From Acheta domesticus (taxonomy: Eukaryota > Arthropoda > Insecta > Orthoptera > Gryllidae), in contig JAHLJT010000631.1 of NCBI GenBank assembly GCA_031308135.1, positions 266,338,948-266,402,947 on the forward strand: DNA of 64,000 nt, in the 5' to 3' direction. Made by a program: the position numbers and the translations under genes. Positions 11,557-21,236 of the stretch are shown one piece after another (the first letter of the stretch is position 1; the number at the start of each line of letters is the position of its first letter). The notes under the pieces are model-generated. The model was not told the origin of the DNA and made no database searches. It saw only the letters and a program-made list of their open reading frames with translations.

Positions 11557-13230
11557 TTATGAGGGGTCAGCAAATTGGATTAAATATTTGTCATATGGAA
11601 ATCTGTTTTTGATTCGGGAGGTTGTTGCTGATTGACCAAGGTTATAATAGTCAGTTGCTGGTATATTATGTAAATATGTGAAAAAAGAATGTGAACGTTT
11701 GAGCATTGTTTGGTGGATAGTTTCTGTTTTTAATTCTGAGTGTAATTGACTGTTTCTAATGAACCAGGGGGCGTTTACAGCTATACGAAGGATTTTGTTT
11801 TGGAAGGTTTGTATTTTCTTTATATTAGTTGCAGCAGTGTTGTACCATATCAGGCATGCATACATTATAATGGGAAGAATTATTGCTTTGTAAAGCACTA
11901 ATGTACATTCTGTTTTGAGGGCGCTTTTTCTGTTAATTAACGGATATAATTTATGTAGTCTTCTGTTTGCTTGTATAATTTTGTCATTTATTTGATTAGT
12001 CCATGTTAGTCTAGTATCCATTAATACACCAAGATATTTTATCGGTTTGTTTTTTGGTAACCAATCAAGTGTTTTATCAAATAGCTTTAGAGGTTTAGGT
12101 TTCGTGGTTATTGGACATAGTGTAAATATTTTTGCTAAACATTTATTGGGATTTAATTTTAGCTTCCATTTATCTGCCCATAGTATTACCTTGTTTAATT
12201 CATCTTGTAAATTTTCTATGGCAGTATTCAGGCATTTGTTGGAGGTTAATATTGCACTGTCATCGACAAATAATGCTACTGTGGTGTTTTGAGTTGTTGG
12301 GAAGTCAGCTATGAATATGTTGAACAAAGTTGCAGATAATGGGCTACCTTGTGGTACTCCTGCTGTGATTTCTTTTTGTGAAGAATTGGTTCAATTTATT
12401 CTTACTGAAAAAACTCTTTCTTTTAAAAAGCTTTGTATTATTTTCACTAGGTAATGGGGTAGGCCTGATTCTTGTAATTTAAATATCAAGCCCTCGTGCC
12501 AAACTCTGTCGAAAGCTTGAGTTACGCCCAAGAAAACTGCTAGAGAATGCTTTTTTTGTTCAAAACTTTTGTATATTAGTTCTGTGATTCTTAAAAGTTG
12601 GTGTGTCGTTGAGTGTTTTTCTTTAAATCCAAATTGGGAAATGTAGTATGTATGATATTTCATTTATGTATTTCAGAAGTCGTTTTAGAATTAATTTTTC
12701 CATTACTTTGGCTATTTTAGGGATTAGGCTTACGGGTCTATAGTTTTCTGTAAATGCAGGGTTTTTGCCAGGTTTTGGTATTGGAATTATTATAGAATGT
12801 TTCCATTTTGTGGGATAGTACCCTATTCTTAACATTGAATTGAATATTGCAGTTAAGTAGCTTATAGTTTTCTTATTTAGTTTTTGTAAAATTATGGTTG
12901 AAATTTGGTCTATTCCAGCTGATTTTTCCTAGGCAGGTGTTTAATTGTTTGGTATGTTTCATTTGGAGATATATATTTTACTGGATGTGGAACTGTTATT
13001 ATTTCATTATTAATAATTTGAATTGTGTTGTTATTATTTCAAGTTGGATTAGAGCACAAGGTTCTTGAAAATGTTAACTATTTTGAATCAATTTCTTGGA
13101 TTTATTTTCCAAGTAAAGCTAGCTACTTTCTTTGTTACCATTGAGCAGTTTAAATATTTTCTAAAAGAGATGATATTGTCTTCGTAACCTCTTATAAAGA
13201 AAATTGAATGGAAAACAAAGTTGTTGTTTT
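11557..13230 (-). pseudogene. Decayed Jockey-clade non-LTR retrotransposon (RT region)
   Basis: Reverse-transcriptase blocks run in order on the minus strand: a SAGIDQIS-type stretch before 12840; PIPKPGKNP and NYRPVSLIPK (about 12805-12700); QAFDRVWH (about 12520); AGVPQGSPLSATLF (about 12366-12325); the active-site motif as FVDD (about 12260); IKYLGVLMDTRLTW (about 12030); and the late APWFIRN block typical of Jockey. There is a frameshift near 12650 and an in-frame TGA at 12393-12391. The first catalytic aspartate of motif A appears as glycine (FLGV instead of FLDV). Upstream sequence to about 13230 looks like worn element DNA. The copy is 5'-truncated and inactive. Confidence 0.85.
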
Positions 13231-13479
13231 TGCTTCATATGTTTTTAAATCTAAATCTGGCACAGTGAACATTATCATAAACATTTGATAAAATCACTCC
13301 ACTAGGCAAATTAGGAAAGTTCCTTTCTACGCACCAAAGACAAGAAGTTTATGTCAACACTAAATCATGGCATAACACCATCTTACACTTTCACGAACAG
13401 AATTTTACGAACCGAATTAGCATTCCGTCATCACTCGTGTTCGTTCCAAGTCGACGACGGGGACTCAGAAATGCGACGT

Positions 13480-13790
13480 GGCGGCACCTGCTGCTGAGAA
13501 CAAAGAAATCCCCTCCCGGGCGCGCGGCAGGCGAAGTTCGTAGGCCCAGGCGGCGCGGGGGCGGCGCGGGGCGGAGGGGGAAGGGATTTGCAGGGTGGCG
13601 AATCTCGCGCGCCGGAATCACCTGAGCCTTCTGCCGGCGACTGCCGCGCCTCCGCCACTCGGCGTCGTTCCCCGGCGGCGGCGAAGGAGCTGCGGGGGAG
13701 GTGGAGGGGGTGAAATGTTGCAGGCGGAGGAAGAGGATGTGGTGGAGTGTGGTTGGGGACGGCGTGGGGTAGGGGTAATGGAGTAAGGCG
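13480..13790. other. GC-rich patch before the polypurine minisatellite
   Basis: A CpG-rich stretch (GGCGCGGGGGCGGCGCGGGG type) becomes G-rich towards 13790. No promoter element or exon could be assigned. Long frames on both strands run through it only because it abuts a stop-free repeat. Confidence 0.45.
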
Positions 13791-13796
13791 AGAAAG

Positions 13797-14554
13797 AGAG
13801 ACACGAGAGAGACGTGACAGAGACACACGAGAGAGACACACACGAGAGACATGACAGAGACACACGAGAGACAGGAGAGAGAGACACGACGGAGAGACAC
13901 GAGAGTGAGACGCAGAGAGAGACACAAGAGAGACACACAGAGAGAGACACGAAAGATAGAGACACGAAAGATAGAGACACGAAAGATAGAGACACGAAAG
14001 ATAGAGACACGAAAGATAGAGACACGAAAGAGAGAGACACGAAAGAGAGACACGAAGAGAGAGACACGAAAGAGAGACACGAAAGAGAGAGACACGAAAG
14101 AGAGAGACACGAAAGAGAGAGACACGAAAGAGAGAGACACGAAGAGAGAGACACGAAAGAGAGAGACACGAAAGAGAGAGACACGAAAGAGAGAGACACG
14201 AAAGAGAGAGACACGAAAGAGAGAGACACGAAAGAGAGAGACACGAAAGAGAGAGACACGAAAGAGAGAGACACGAAAGAGAGAGACACGAAAGAGAGAG
14301 ACACGAAAGAGAGAGACACGAAAGAGAGAGACACGAAAGAGAGAGACACGAAAGAGAGAGACACGAAAGAGAGAGGACACGAAAGAGAGAGACACGAAAG
14401 AGAGAGACACGAAAGAGAGAGACACGAGAGAGAGAGACACGAGAGAGAGAGACACGAGAGAGAGAGACACGAGAGAGAGAGACACGAGAGAGACACGAGA
14501 GAGAGACACGAGGGAGAGACACGAGAGAGACACACGAGAGAGACAGAGAGAAGC

Positions 14555-14591
<37 letters not shown>
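13797..14591. repeat. 15-bp polypurine minisatellite (GAAAGAGAGAGACAC) with (GA)n end
   Basis: CACGAAAGAGAGAGA is repeated at 15-bp spacing from about 13940 to 14420. Degenerate GAGAGACAC units lie before it, a shorter CACGAGAGAGA(GA) type after it, and it ends in an uninterrupted (GA)n tract at about 14557-14590. Nearly pure purine on the plus strand. The unit is a multiple of three, so RDTKE/RETRK frames (plus) and LSFVS/SRVSL frames (minus) remain open over 1 kb. They are not genes. Confidence 0.95.
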
Positions 14592-14592
<1 letters not shown>

Positions 14593-14635
14593 GAAATGGT
14601 CGGGGAAGTGGGCGCTCCAAGGAGGGCGCTCCAAG

Positions 14636-14885
14636 GAGCGGATCTAGTCGATCATTTTGTGGGGGCGCATCGTAGATTTCTGTTAAATAATGAACATATT
14701 TGTTGTTATATTGTGTATTATTTATTTACGGTAGATATGACACTATAAAATATTTTTGTTTAAATTATTACATAATTCAAACATAAATATTTAAATCAAT
14801 TTGGCCAAATAAAGGAAAGTAAACGAAAACCTTGGCCTTTTGAGGGTGTATGGCCCCCATGGCCCCTCTCCTGGATCCGCCAGTG
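14636..14885. mobile_element. Possible short hAT-like TIR element
   Basis: GAGCGGATCTAG on the left and, read inward from 14885, CACTGGCGGATCCAG on the right form short inverted ends around 220 bp of AT-rich DNA. The right end is of a type common in arthropod DNA transposons. Candidate 8-bp flanks (CTCCAAGG / CTTCAACG) match at only six positions. Confidence 0.35.
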
Positions 14886-14899
14886 CTTCAACGTTGGGG

Positions 14900-15480
14900 T
14901 CACGCGTCAATGGTTTGTTGGTAACAAGACGGGAGAGGGAGACGGTGGTTGGAGCACAAGCGGAAGTGAGGTGCGATAGCAGCAGAGAACGAAACGGCGA
15001 GGTAGAAGTGGCGACAAAGTTAACGAGCAGGAGAAGAGAGGAGTAAGTAGAGAAATAGGGAGGAAGATGTGATGAAAAGTTGGTGAAGAGCAATGGAGTG
15101 GAGGTGACGTTGGGGCTGATGCCACGTTCGATTCATGGTCACCAGAAGAGAGGAGCAGAAAGGGAGGAGATGGTGGCCGAGACGAGTGCGGGAAGGTGAT
15201 GCGACGGCAGCAGGGAACGAGGATGTGACGTTGGAAACGGGGAGAAAGATCACGAAGCGACGGGGGAGGGGAGATGGAGTACGTCTGGAGAAGGGATAGG
15301 AGAACGCGGCGAAATGATGTCAATGGAAGCGGTGGGCGCGTCACCGGAACGAGACACATGAGTGTGGGGTAGCGAGAAGGACATGGTGGCCGGGCCACGA
15401 GCGGGAGGGGCGGTAGAGAACGAAACCGCGAGCCAGAAAATGGCGACGAAAGTTACGGGGTGACGGGAGGGGGAGAGCAA
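14900..15480. repeat. G-rich decayed long-unit tandem sequence
   Basis: Similar passages recur: GAGAACGAAACGGCGAGG near 14984 and GAGAACGAAACCGCGAGC near 15415, each followed by a GGCGACAAAGTTA / GGCGACGAAAGTTA stretch, about 430 bp apart. A related GGGAACGAGGATGTGACG lies near 15212. It leads into the 11-bp minisatellite. Confidence 0.55.
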
Positions 15481-15684
15481 TGTGGAAAGCGGCATATACG
15501 TGCGCACATGAATGTGGCGGGGTAGTTGAGAGCGCGGCTGTGTGCGACGGGCAGGACTTCACCGTCGCCGTGCGAGAGAGACTGACGGGGCAGGATGCTG
15601 GCAAAGCGAGGTGGCAGGAGCCGTGGCGGGGGCGGGGACAGGGACGGGAGTGGAGCGGGGAGGGGATGGGGCAGAAGTAAGGGC

Positions 15685-16430
15685 GAGGCAGGGGCCGGGC
15701 AGGGGCGGGGCAGGGGCGGGCAGGGGCGGGGCAGGGGCGGGGCAGGGGCGGGGCAGGGGCGGGGCAGGGGCGGGGCAGGGGCGGGGCAGGGGCGGGGCAG
15801 GGGCGGGGCAGGGGCGGGGCAGGGGCGGGGCAGGGGCGAGGCAGGGGCGGGGCAGGGGCGGGGCAGGGGCGGGGCAGGGGCGGGGCAGGGGCGGGGCAGG
15901 GGCGGGGCAGGGGCGGGGCAGGGGCGAGGCAGGGGCGAGGCAGGGGCGGGGCAGGGGCGGGGCAGGGGCGAGGCAGGGGCGAGGCAGGGGCGGGGCAGGG
16001 GCGGGGCAGGGGCGGGGCAGGGGCGGGGCAGGGGCGGGGCAGGGGCGAGGCAGGGGCGAGGGCAGGGGCGGGGCAGGGGCGGGGCAGGGGCGGGGCAGGG
16101 GCGGGGCAGGGGCGGGGCAGGGGCGAGGCAGGGGCGGGGCAGGGGCGGGGCAGGGGCGGGGCAGGGGCGGGGCAGGGGCGTGGCAGGGGCGGGGCAGGGG
16201 CGGGGCAGGGGCGGGGCAGGGGCGGGGCAGGGGCGGGGCAGGGGCGGGGCAGGGGCGGTGGCAGGGGCGGGGCAGGGGCGTGGCAGGGGCGGGGCAGGGG
16301 CGGGGCAGGGGCGGGGCAGGGGCGGGGCAGGGGCGGGGCAGGGGCGGGGCAGGGGCGGGGCAGGGGCGGGGCAGGGGCGGGGCAGGGGCGGGGCAGGGGC
16401 GGGGCAGGGGCGGGGCGGGGGCGGGCGGGG
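15685..16430. repeat. 11-bp G-rich minisatellite (GGGGCAGGGGC), about 65 copies
   Basis: CAGGGGCGGGG is repeated at 11-bp spacing with scattered GGGGCGAGGC and CGTGGC variants. The G-rich strand is the plus strand and carries long runs of four-G tracts, so quadruplexes are expected. Because 11 is not a multiple of three, each strand shows a 33-bp (11-residue) protein period in all three frames. None is a gene. Confidence 0.97.
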
Positions 16431-16439
16431 GCGGAGGAT

Positions 16440-17045
16440 GCAGGGGCCTTGGAGTTGGCCGAAGTGGCGCAATGCCAGGCGATGCCAGCTGTCGAAGGGG
16501 TTTTGCCGTTACAGGCGGAGACACGGCGCCGACGGCGCCGCGCACTTGTTCGCACCGGTGTTGCCAGATATTGAAAGTCCCCGTTGATGAATATGAGAGA
16601 AAGTGAGTTGTAATTTTGTTAAATCCAATTAAAGATAAAGTCGAAATAGAAAAAGTTTTTTCTTTCTTTGCATCTAGGAACTAAAACCATCTACGACTGT
16701 TAACTCCGGAAAACCGTTTTGAATTAATCAACAAATTTGAATTAATAGCAAACACATTAACAGAAAATAATGCTTCACAGTAATGTAACATTAAATAGAA
16801 TATATAATAATATAATATAATGTAATAAATTATAGTATAGTATAGTATAATATAATATAATATAATATAATATAATATAATATATAATACATTATTGCAG
16901 TGTTCAGAGTATTAACGGCATATCCCCACCGAAGTTCGTTTTGACAAAAAACACTTTTCTGTTTTCGTTCACATTCACTTTCACTCAGAACAAATTTTTG
17001 ATGGTGAAACTTGAGGGTTTTGCCATGTCCGATTTGATTCCATAT
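16440..17045. other. Intergenic DNA with a TATAA microsatellite
   Basis: AT-rich after about 16600. A (TATAA)n pentanucleotide tract lies at about 16800-16888. Nothing else was recognised before the end of the CR1-like element. Confidence 0.6.
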
Positions 17046-17070
17046 TTAGATAGATAGATAGATAGATAGG
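17046..17070 (-). repeat. Terminal (TATC)n of the CR1-like element
   Basis: Five to six GATA units on the plus strand close the element. CR1/L2-group elements typically end in such short tandem repeats, used during target-primed reverse transcription. Confidence 0.75.
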
Positions 17071-17726
17071 GTTTATTCTACAATTGGGCTGATGTTGCCC
17101 GGTGGCAGAATACAGAAAAACAAAAGTACATTAAAAGTACAAAACACAATTAACTATAAAAATAATATATAAAAAATCAATATAAAAATCAAACGATCAT
17201 GCAACTGCATTTACATGCCTATACATATACAACAAATGAAACTACATATATTCTAACATTTAATTAATAAACTTACTTACATATAACACCAACATTCATA
17301 CATACAAACATACACGCTTACATACATATCATACAAAGACAAAGGAACACTCGCATACACACCAACCTACAAGTATTCACTCACAATCATATTCAGACAA
17401 ATATGGATAATCACTTTTACCTACAACATAATAATATACAATACTTATAATAATTTTTACATTTCTAACACGTAAAACACTCGTTAACATCAATCAATAA
17501 ATACGAACTTTTGTCAGAATAGCCTATAAAAGACGCTTAAGATTAGCGAAATAAACTACGAAATGAAATCACTTCACTGCACTTCACTTCACGTCACTGC
17601 ACCTCATAACACTTTACCTAAATACTAATAGCTCAATACTTTTTAGTTTACTACCCATAATCGCACCTTTCACTTCACTTCACTTCACTTCACTTCACTG
17701 CACTTTTCACCCTATTGATTAATTTC

Positions 17727-18027
17727 CTATACTTTTTTTCTAAAACCACGCGCTGAGCAAGGAAAGGGCTCAAAAACTGTCGCAGGCAAATCGTTCCAAT
17801 CTACGATTGTTCTGTTTACAAAGGAGAATTTGCCTACGTCCGTTCTTTGAATTCTAGTTCTAATTTTATATTTATGATCAAATCTATTAAAATAATCCGG
17901 TTTATCTAGCCTTCCCCGTATTTCCTGCCATGCAGGGCCACCAGTGTAAGATTTATACATTACGCAAAGTCGAGCCCTTTTTCTCCGATGTTCTAACGAT
18001 TCCCAACGTGCAGGTATGTTCTTCCGA
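17727..18027 (-). pseudogene. Displaced C-terminal part of CR1 ORF2
   Basis: This frame contains YKSYTGGPAW, then RTDVGKFSFVNRTIVDWNDL and LPATVFEPF, which is the conserved carboxyl end of CR1-type ORF2 proteins. It is in a different phase from the main ORF2 frame. The phases meet near 18028, where the main frame runs out of similarity after AAKIHFSEEH. A one-base change there explains the break. It ends at a normal stop at 17727. Confidence 0.85.
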
Positions 18028-20730
18028 AAAGTGTATTTTCGCCGCTCTGTTTTGTATCCTCTCTAAGCTCTTCTTAAGTCCTATTCTGTACGGATCCCAA
18101 CAACTAGCTCCATATTCCATTACTGGCCTAACAAGCGAGGTATACGCGATTTCTTTTGCTTTCGTATTGCATTTTTTAAGATTTCTCATGACGAAATGCA
18201 AAGACCTCCAAGCTTTACCCACTACGTAGTTAGTTTGTTTCTCCCATCCCAACTTGCTATCCAGGAGGATGCCAAGGTATTTACAGTTTGAGACTCGCGG
18301 AACTACGTCATTACCTAGCTGATAAGGCAATGTATGAAAGTCTCTGGCCCTACAAAATGTGATCGCTTTACTTTTATTTCCATTTACAGTCATTTTATTA
18401 GCTTTTGCCCAATCATTAATCTTATTTAAATCTTCCTGTAGTTGAATCATATCGTGCTGTTCTGTAATTTCCCTATATAATATACAGTCGTCGGCAAAGA
18501 GTCGAATTTTTGACGTTATATTTTGCGATATATCATTTACAAAGATAAGAAATAACAGTGGGCCAATGACACTGCCCTGAGGGACTCCGGAAGTAATGTT
18601 ACCCTTTTCCGATAAATGCTGTCCAATTCTAACCTTTTGATTTCTATCGCGAAGAAATTCACTTATCCATGCTATTACCCGCCTGTCAATTTTAGCATCA
18701 ATAAGTTTCAATATTAGTATGTCATGCGGTACTACATCAAACGCTTTGGCAAAATCAATAACTATTGCATCCACTCTTCCCCCAAAATCAATTACTTCAG
18801 ACAAGTCTTGGGTAAGGGAAATAATTTGACTTTCACAAGAAAAGCCATTTCTAAAGCCATGCTGCCCGCGAAAAAACCATTCTGTCTGATCCAAATGATT
18901 TCTAATCGAATTAGATAATAATTTTTCAAACAATTTACAGACTACTGACGTAAGACTAACTGGCCTATAATTTTGCACTTCACATTTTTGTCCACTTTTA
19001 AAAATTGGCACTATTAAAGCAGATTTCCAATCATCCGGTACACTTTCATTGTTGATTGATACATTGAAAAGTCTGACCAAATATGGTATTATTGTCTCCC
19101 CTGCTATCTTTAGCATATCGGATGTAATACCATCCGGACCGCAAGACTTACAGTTTTTCATTTTCTTCAATTGTGAACGTATTTCCCTTTGATCAATTTT
19201 GAATACATGATCCACGTTGTTGTGCCCTATAATAATTTGGTTAGCTTTTTGTTTGTATACGGAACAGAAATAATTATTAAATACATTGGCTTTCTCTTCA
19301 TCATCTACGATATCTACGTTATTCCATCTTACAGGAGGTGTCTCCTCCTGTTTACCTCGACGGTGACGTACATAGTTAAAGAACTTTGCCCAAGCGTTTT
19401 CATTATCATCTAAAATTAACTTAAGATATGATTCTTGCGCAGTTTTCTTTTTATTTTCTACTTCTTTCCTAATTTGTCGGAATTTCTGTAAATGTACCTC
19501 GCTGCGATGCCTATTGTTATACGCTTTTCTCATTTTTCTCTTCAATTTGCGAATTTCCGTGTTATAATACTCTGGGTCTGAATTCTTTTTTAAGTACTTA
19601 AAGGGAACGAAACATTGCCGAGCTTCCTCAATAATTTCTTTGAATTTTTTCCATATGTCTTCCAATCCTCCGCCTAACTTTTCGAAAACCGCGTAGTTCA
19701 GTTTTAAGAAATGTTGCAGTCCATTTAAGTCAGCTTTACGATATTGCCAAATTCTATTACCGATTTTATCATTTACCCTTGAAATAGTAGCATTTATTTC
19801 AAGAACTACGGCATTGTGGTCACTTATTCCCTGAATAACATCGCAATAGTATAACATGTCTATCGGTCTAATGAGAAAAATATCTAACATAGAATTTTGA
19901 CGCGTTGGCTTGTCAACAACTTGCGTCATTCCTGCATCCCAAACTAGTTTATTTATTATTAACTGTATTTTTCTATCGCATACTTCGCCTTGCCAGTTAA
20001 TATCGCTTAGATTTAAGTCACCCCCAATAATAATCGGATTACTGGTTCCATTCAAAGTTTCCCCCAATTCGAGAATATTATCAAGAATGGAATAATTACC
20101 GTTTGGTGGCCTATAACATGCAATAAGATCTATTGTCTGCGAGTTGTCTACGTTTATATCTACTCCTATCATTTCATAGTCAATGCTTTTCCATTTCAAG
20201 TTCGCGTTTATATGTGATTTAACTAAAATAAAGACCCCCCCGCCTCTAGTTTCCCTGTCCCGGCGAAATATTTTATAGTCGTTTCGACAAATTTCTGAAT
20301 CTAATATTTCTTCAGTAAGCCATGACTCCGTACCGATCACTACGTCAGCATCACATGCCTCAATTAAGTTCCAAAGTTGAATTTCCTTATTAACAACACT
20401 TCGGCAGTTTACCTGCAACAGCTTCAGAGCTCCCTTACTCACCCTTAATCCTTTCTCGGAAAATGAATCTCGCTTTGGCCGCTTCCCTTCACTTTGCAAC
20501 GTGCCCCCCTGCAAAGCTCTTCCTCCCGTACACTTTCTAATCGCTGACGCCGCCGTAACCGTTGCCGCCAACGCTGCCTCTCCCGTTGTCTCCGCCACTG
20601 CCTCCACCGTTGCCGCCGCCGCCGCTGCCGCCGCCGCCGCATCCGACCCCGTTGTCGCCGACACCAAAGTCTTCTTCCTTGAAGAATGCCCTCCCTCCCT
20701 CTCCACTGTCACTGGAGAAAAGGGCAACAC
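17953..20730 (-). CDS. CR1-like ORF2: endonuclease and reverse transcriptase
   Basis: The frame is open for 925 residues, counted from a GTG at 20730. Residues 1-100 are an Ala-rich linker. The endonuclease covers about 104-312, with VNCRS (N108), GTESWL (E135), YRPP (206-209), GGDLN (D238, N240) and SDHNAVV (D304, H305), so its catalytic set looks intact. The reverse transcriptase covers about 560-830, with NYRPVSL (587), IDFAKAFDVV (658), SGVPQGSVIGPLLF (714) and FADD (745-748), also intact. Known role: it nicks target DNA and copies the element RNA onto it. The first AUG is only at residue 187, inside the endonuclease, so the real start is not an internal AUG; see the UGA at 20749. The last ~20 residues are out of phase because of the frameshift near 18028. 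Confidence 0.93.
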   Translation of the reverse strand: MLPFSPVTVEREGGHSSRKKTLVSATTGSDAAAAAAAAAATVEAVAETTGEAALAATVTAASAIRKCTGGRALQGGTLQSEGKRPKRDSFSEKGLRVSKGALKLLQVNCRSVVNKEIQLWNLIEACDADVVIGTESWLTEEILDSEICRNDYKIFRRDRETRGGGVFILVKSHINANLKWKSIDYEMIGVDINVDNSQTIDLIACYRPPNGNYSILDNILELGETLNGTSNPIIIGGDLNLSDINWQGEVCDRKIQLIINKLVWDAGMTQVVDKPTRQNSMLDIFLIRPIDMLYYCDVIQGISDHNAVVLEINATISRVNDKIGNRIWQYRKADLNGLQHFLKLNYAVFEKLGGGLEDIWKKFKEIIEEARQCFVPFKYLKKNSDPEYYNTEIRKLKRKMRKAYNNRHRSEVHLQKFRQIRKEVENKKKTAQESYLKLILDDNENAWAKFFNYVRHRRGKQEETPPVRWNNVDIVDDEEKANVFNNYFCSVYKQKANQIIIGHNNVDHVFKIDQREIRSQLKKMKNCKSCGPDGITSDMLKIAGETIIPYLVRLFNVSINNESVPDDWKSALIVPIFKSGQKCEVQNYRPVSLTSVVCKLFEKLLSNSIRNHLDQTEWFFRGQHGFRNGFSCESQIISLTQDLSEVIDFGGRVDAIVIDFAKAFDVVPHDILILKLIDAKIDRRVIAWISEFLRDRNQKVRIGQHLSEKGNITSGVPQGSVIGPLLFLIFVNDISQNITSKIRLFADDCILYREITEQHDMIQLQEDLNKINDWAKANKMTVNGNKSKAITFCRARDFHTLPYQLGNDVVPRVSNCKYLGILLDSKLGWEKQTNYVVGKAWRSLHFVMRNLKKCNTKAKEIAYTSLVRPVMEYGASCWDPYRIGLKKSLERIQNRAAKIHFSEEHTCTLGIVRTSEKKGSTLRNV

Positions 20731-20748
20731 CGCTGTGCGTCCATCTTG

Positions 20749-21236
20749 TCAATGGTTTTGCCCTGGTGCGCTGCAAAACCCGGCAACTCTAGTGAAGAGC
20801 CCACTAAGCTCGGCGACACCTTTGCGGTTCAAGTGCACGCCGTCACGACCGAGTCCACTCTCATTTACCCATCCGTTTGGATCTACAAAGAGTAGCCCTA
20901 GTCTCTGTGCCACCCACTCCATATCGCGGTTAACCCGCCTGATTTTCCGAGGCCATACGTCCCGGCGGAAGAGCACTCCGCTCAGAACAATACGAGCACT
21001 CGGAAATCTTGATTTTGCAGTAACTGCGAGGTCATAAATGTCACCCAAGAGGTGGTCAAATGACTGACATTTTTTTATGTTGTTTGACCCCACGTGTAAA
21101 ATTACAGTTTTAGGGTTAACCACATTACATTTCCCGATTTGCCCCTTCATCTGCTCCACTCGTATTCCCGGAAAACAGCGCACTTTAATGTGTTGCCCCT
21201 TCCCCACATGACGCACTATCGAGTCACCAAGTATTA
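20749..21236 (-). CDS. CR1-like ORF1 C-terminal SGNH/GDSL esterase domain
   Basis: Read from the edge of the minisatellite the frame gives TLILGDSIVRHVG (block I with the nucleophile Ser in GDS, about 21217-21240), then ILHVGSNN (block III, Asn) and GRDGVHLNRKG (block V, catalytic Asp and His). All catalytic positions of the SGNH hydrolase fold are present. Esterase domains of this kind are known in ORF1 proteins of CR1/L2 elements, where they are thought to help the ribonucleoprotein interact with membranes or lipids. There is no AUG before block I in this frame. In this phase the minisatellite reads Ala-Ala-Thr and is open. The domain ends at TGA (20751-20749), in the same phase as ORF2. 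Confidence 0.9.

Noticed and set aside
13391..14647. Frames of 247-409 residues with RDTKE or SLSFVS repeats
   Set aside because: Same reason: a 15-bp stop-free unit gives open frames on both strands.
15341..16606. Frames of 328-404 residues rich in Pro/Ala or Gly/Arg
   Set aside because: All six frames of the 11-bp minisatellite are open; not coding.
20445..21037. Plus-strand frames opposite the CR1 linker (for example 178 residues at 20501-21037)
   Set aside because: Antisense shadows of the Ala-rich linker and esterase region.
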